Source of the DNA: a virus
DNA: 20,013 nucleotides
Direction: 5' to 3' (one strand)
IMG/VR virus record: IMGVR_UViG_3300042521_000961
Location: 1-20,013 of that record
A program made the position numbers and the translations under genes. Below are positions 20,013 through 20,013 of this stretch, one piece after another. Within the stretch, counting starts at the first letter, position 1. Each line of letters begins with the position of its first letter. The notes beneath the pieces were generated by a model. It worked only from the letters and a program-made list of their open reading frames with translations, was not told where the DNA came from and searched no databases.

Positions 20013-20013
20013 G
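20009..20013 (+). CDS. Start of the next gene (cut off by the window edge)
   Basis: An ATG at 20009 in the same overlap arrangement as the preceding starts, with GGAGG seven bases upstream in the start box. Only five bases are visible, so nothing can be said of the product. Confidence 0.4.

Noticed and set aside
1-20013. tRNA genes
   Set aside because: I looked for cloverleaf-like TTC-type T-arm sequences and CCA ends in the gaps and saw none; all larger gaps are explained by the structured leaders.

Overview
The window looks like about 20 kb of a tailed-phage or prophage genome of siphovirus type. Every gene I support is on the + strand. Genes are tightly packed, many starts overlap the previous stop as ATGA or GTGA, and base composition is GC-rich, falling at the far right. 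Gene order (head-tail joining, tail completion, terminator, tube, chaperone, tape measure, distal tail) is that of lambda/HK97-like siphophages. No host marker gene is present. A GC-rich Gram-negative host is suggested by the spanin-like lipoprotein, but the host phylum cannot be fixed from the sequence; a Verrucomicrobiota-type host is only a guess. No integrase, repressor, portal, terminase, tRNA or CRISPR array is visible.

Layout. 1-762: the end of one gene, then a small lysis-like cluster (membrane protein with a C-terminal TM, holin-like protein, small protein overlapped by a lipoprotein). 759-3736: beta-rich fibre or appendage proteins. 3733-12385: head-tail connection and tail assembly genes, ending in a 923-residue tail-associated protein and a small hairpin at 12389-12406. 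12420-16258: a DNA-metabolism operon with a small basic protein, a candidate single-strand annealing protein, a small partner, a DUF2800/Cas4-like nuclease, a MazG-like pyrophosphohydrolase, a candidate OB-fold ssDNA-binding protein and a RusA Holliday-junction resolvase. 16313-18526: a looser zone with a possible promoter and separately spaced genes (a small unknown, a lysozyme-like muramidase, two conserved-looking unknowns). 18567-20013: very small, translationally coupled early-type genes, more AT-rich than the rest.

The most unusual structure is non-coding. The genes at 17242 and 18047 are each preceded by a 210-240 bp composite leader built the same way: a run of degenerate pentamers of form NGGCN, a hairpin followed by ACAATTTTTC, a second pentamer run, and a second hairpin just upstream of the start codon. 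Stem sequences differ between copies while pairing is kept, and the loop is [GA]CGG[TC]A in all four. Parts of the pentamer runs are shared as a mosaic between copies. I know of no named element with this design. It could be a riboregulatory leader, a recombination boundary exploited by the phage annealing system, or a protein-binding array.

No gene-free stretch exceeds 300 bases. The longest gaps are 16994-17241 and 17827-18046 (the composite leaders) and 16259-16390 (possible promoter plus hairpin).
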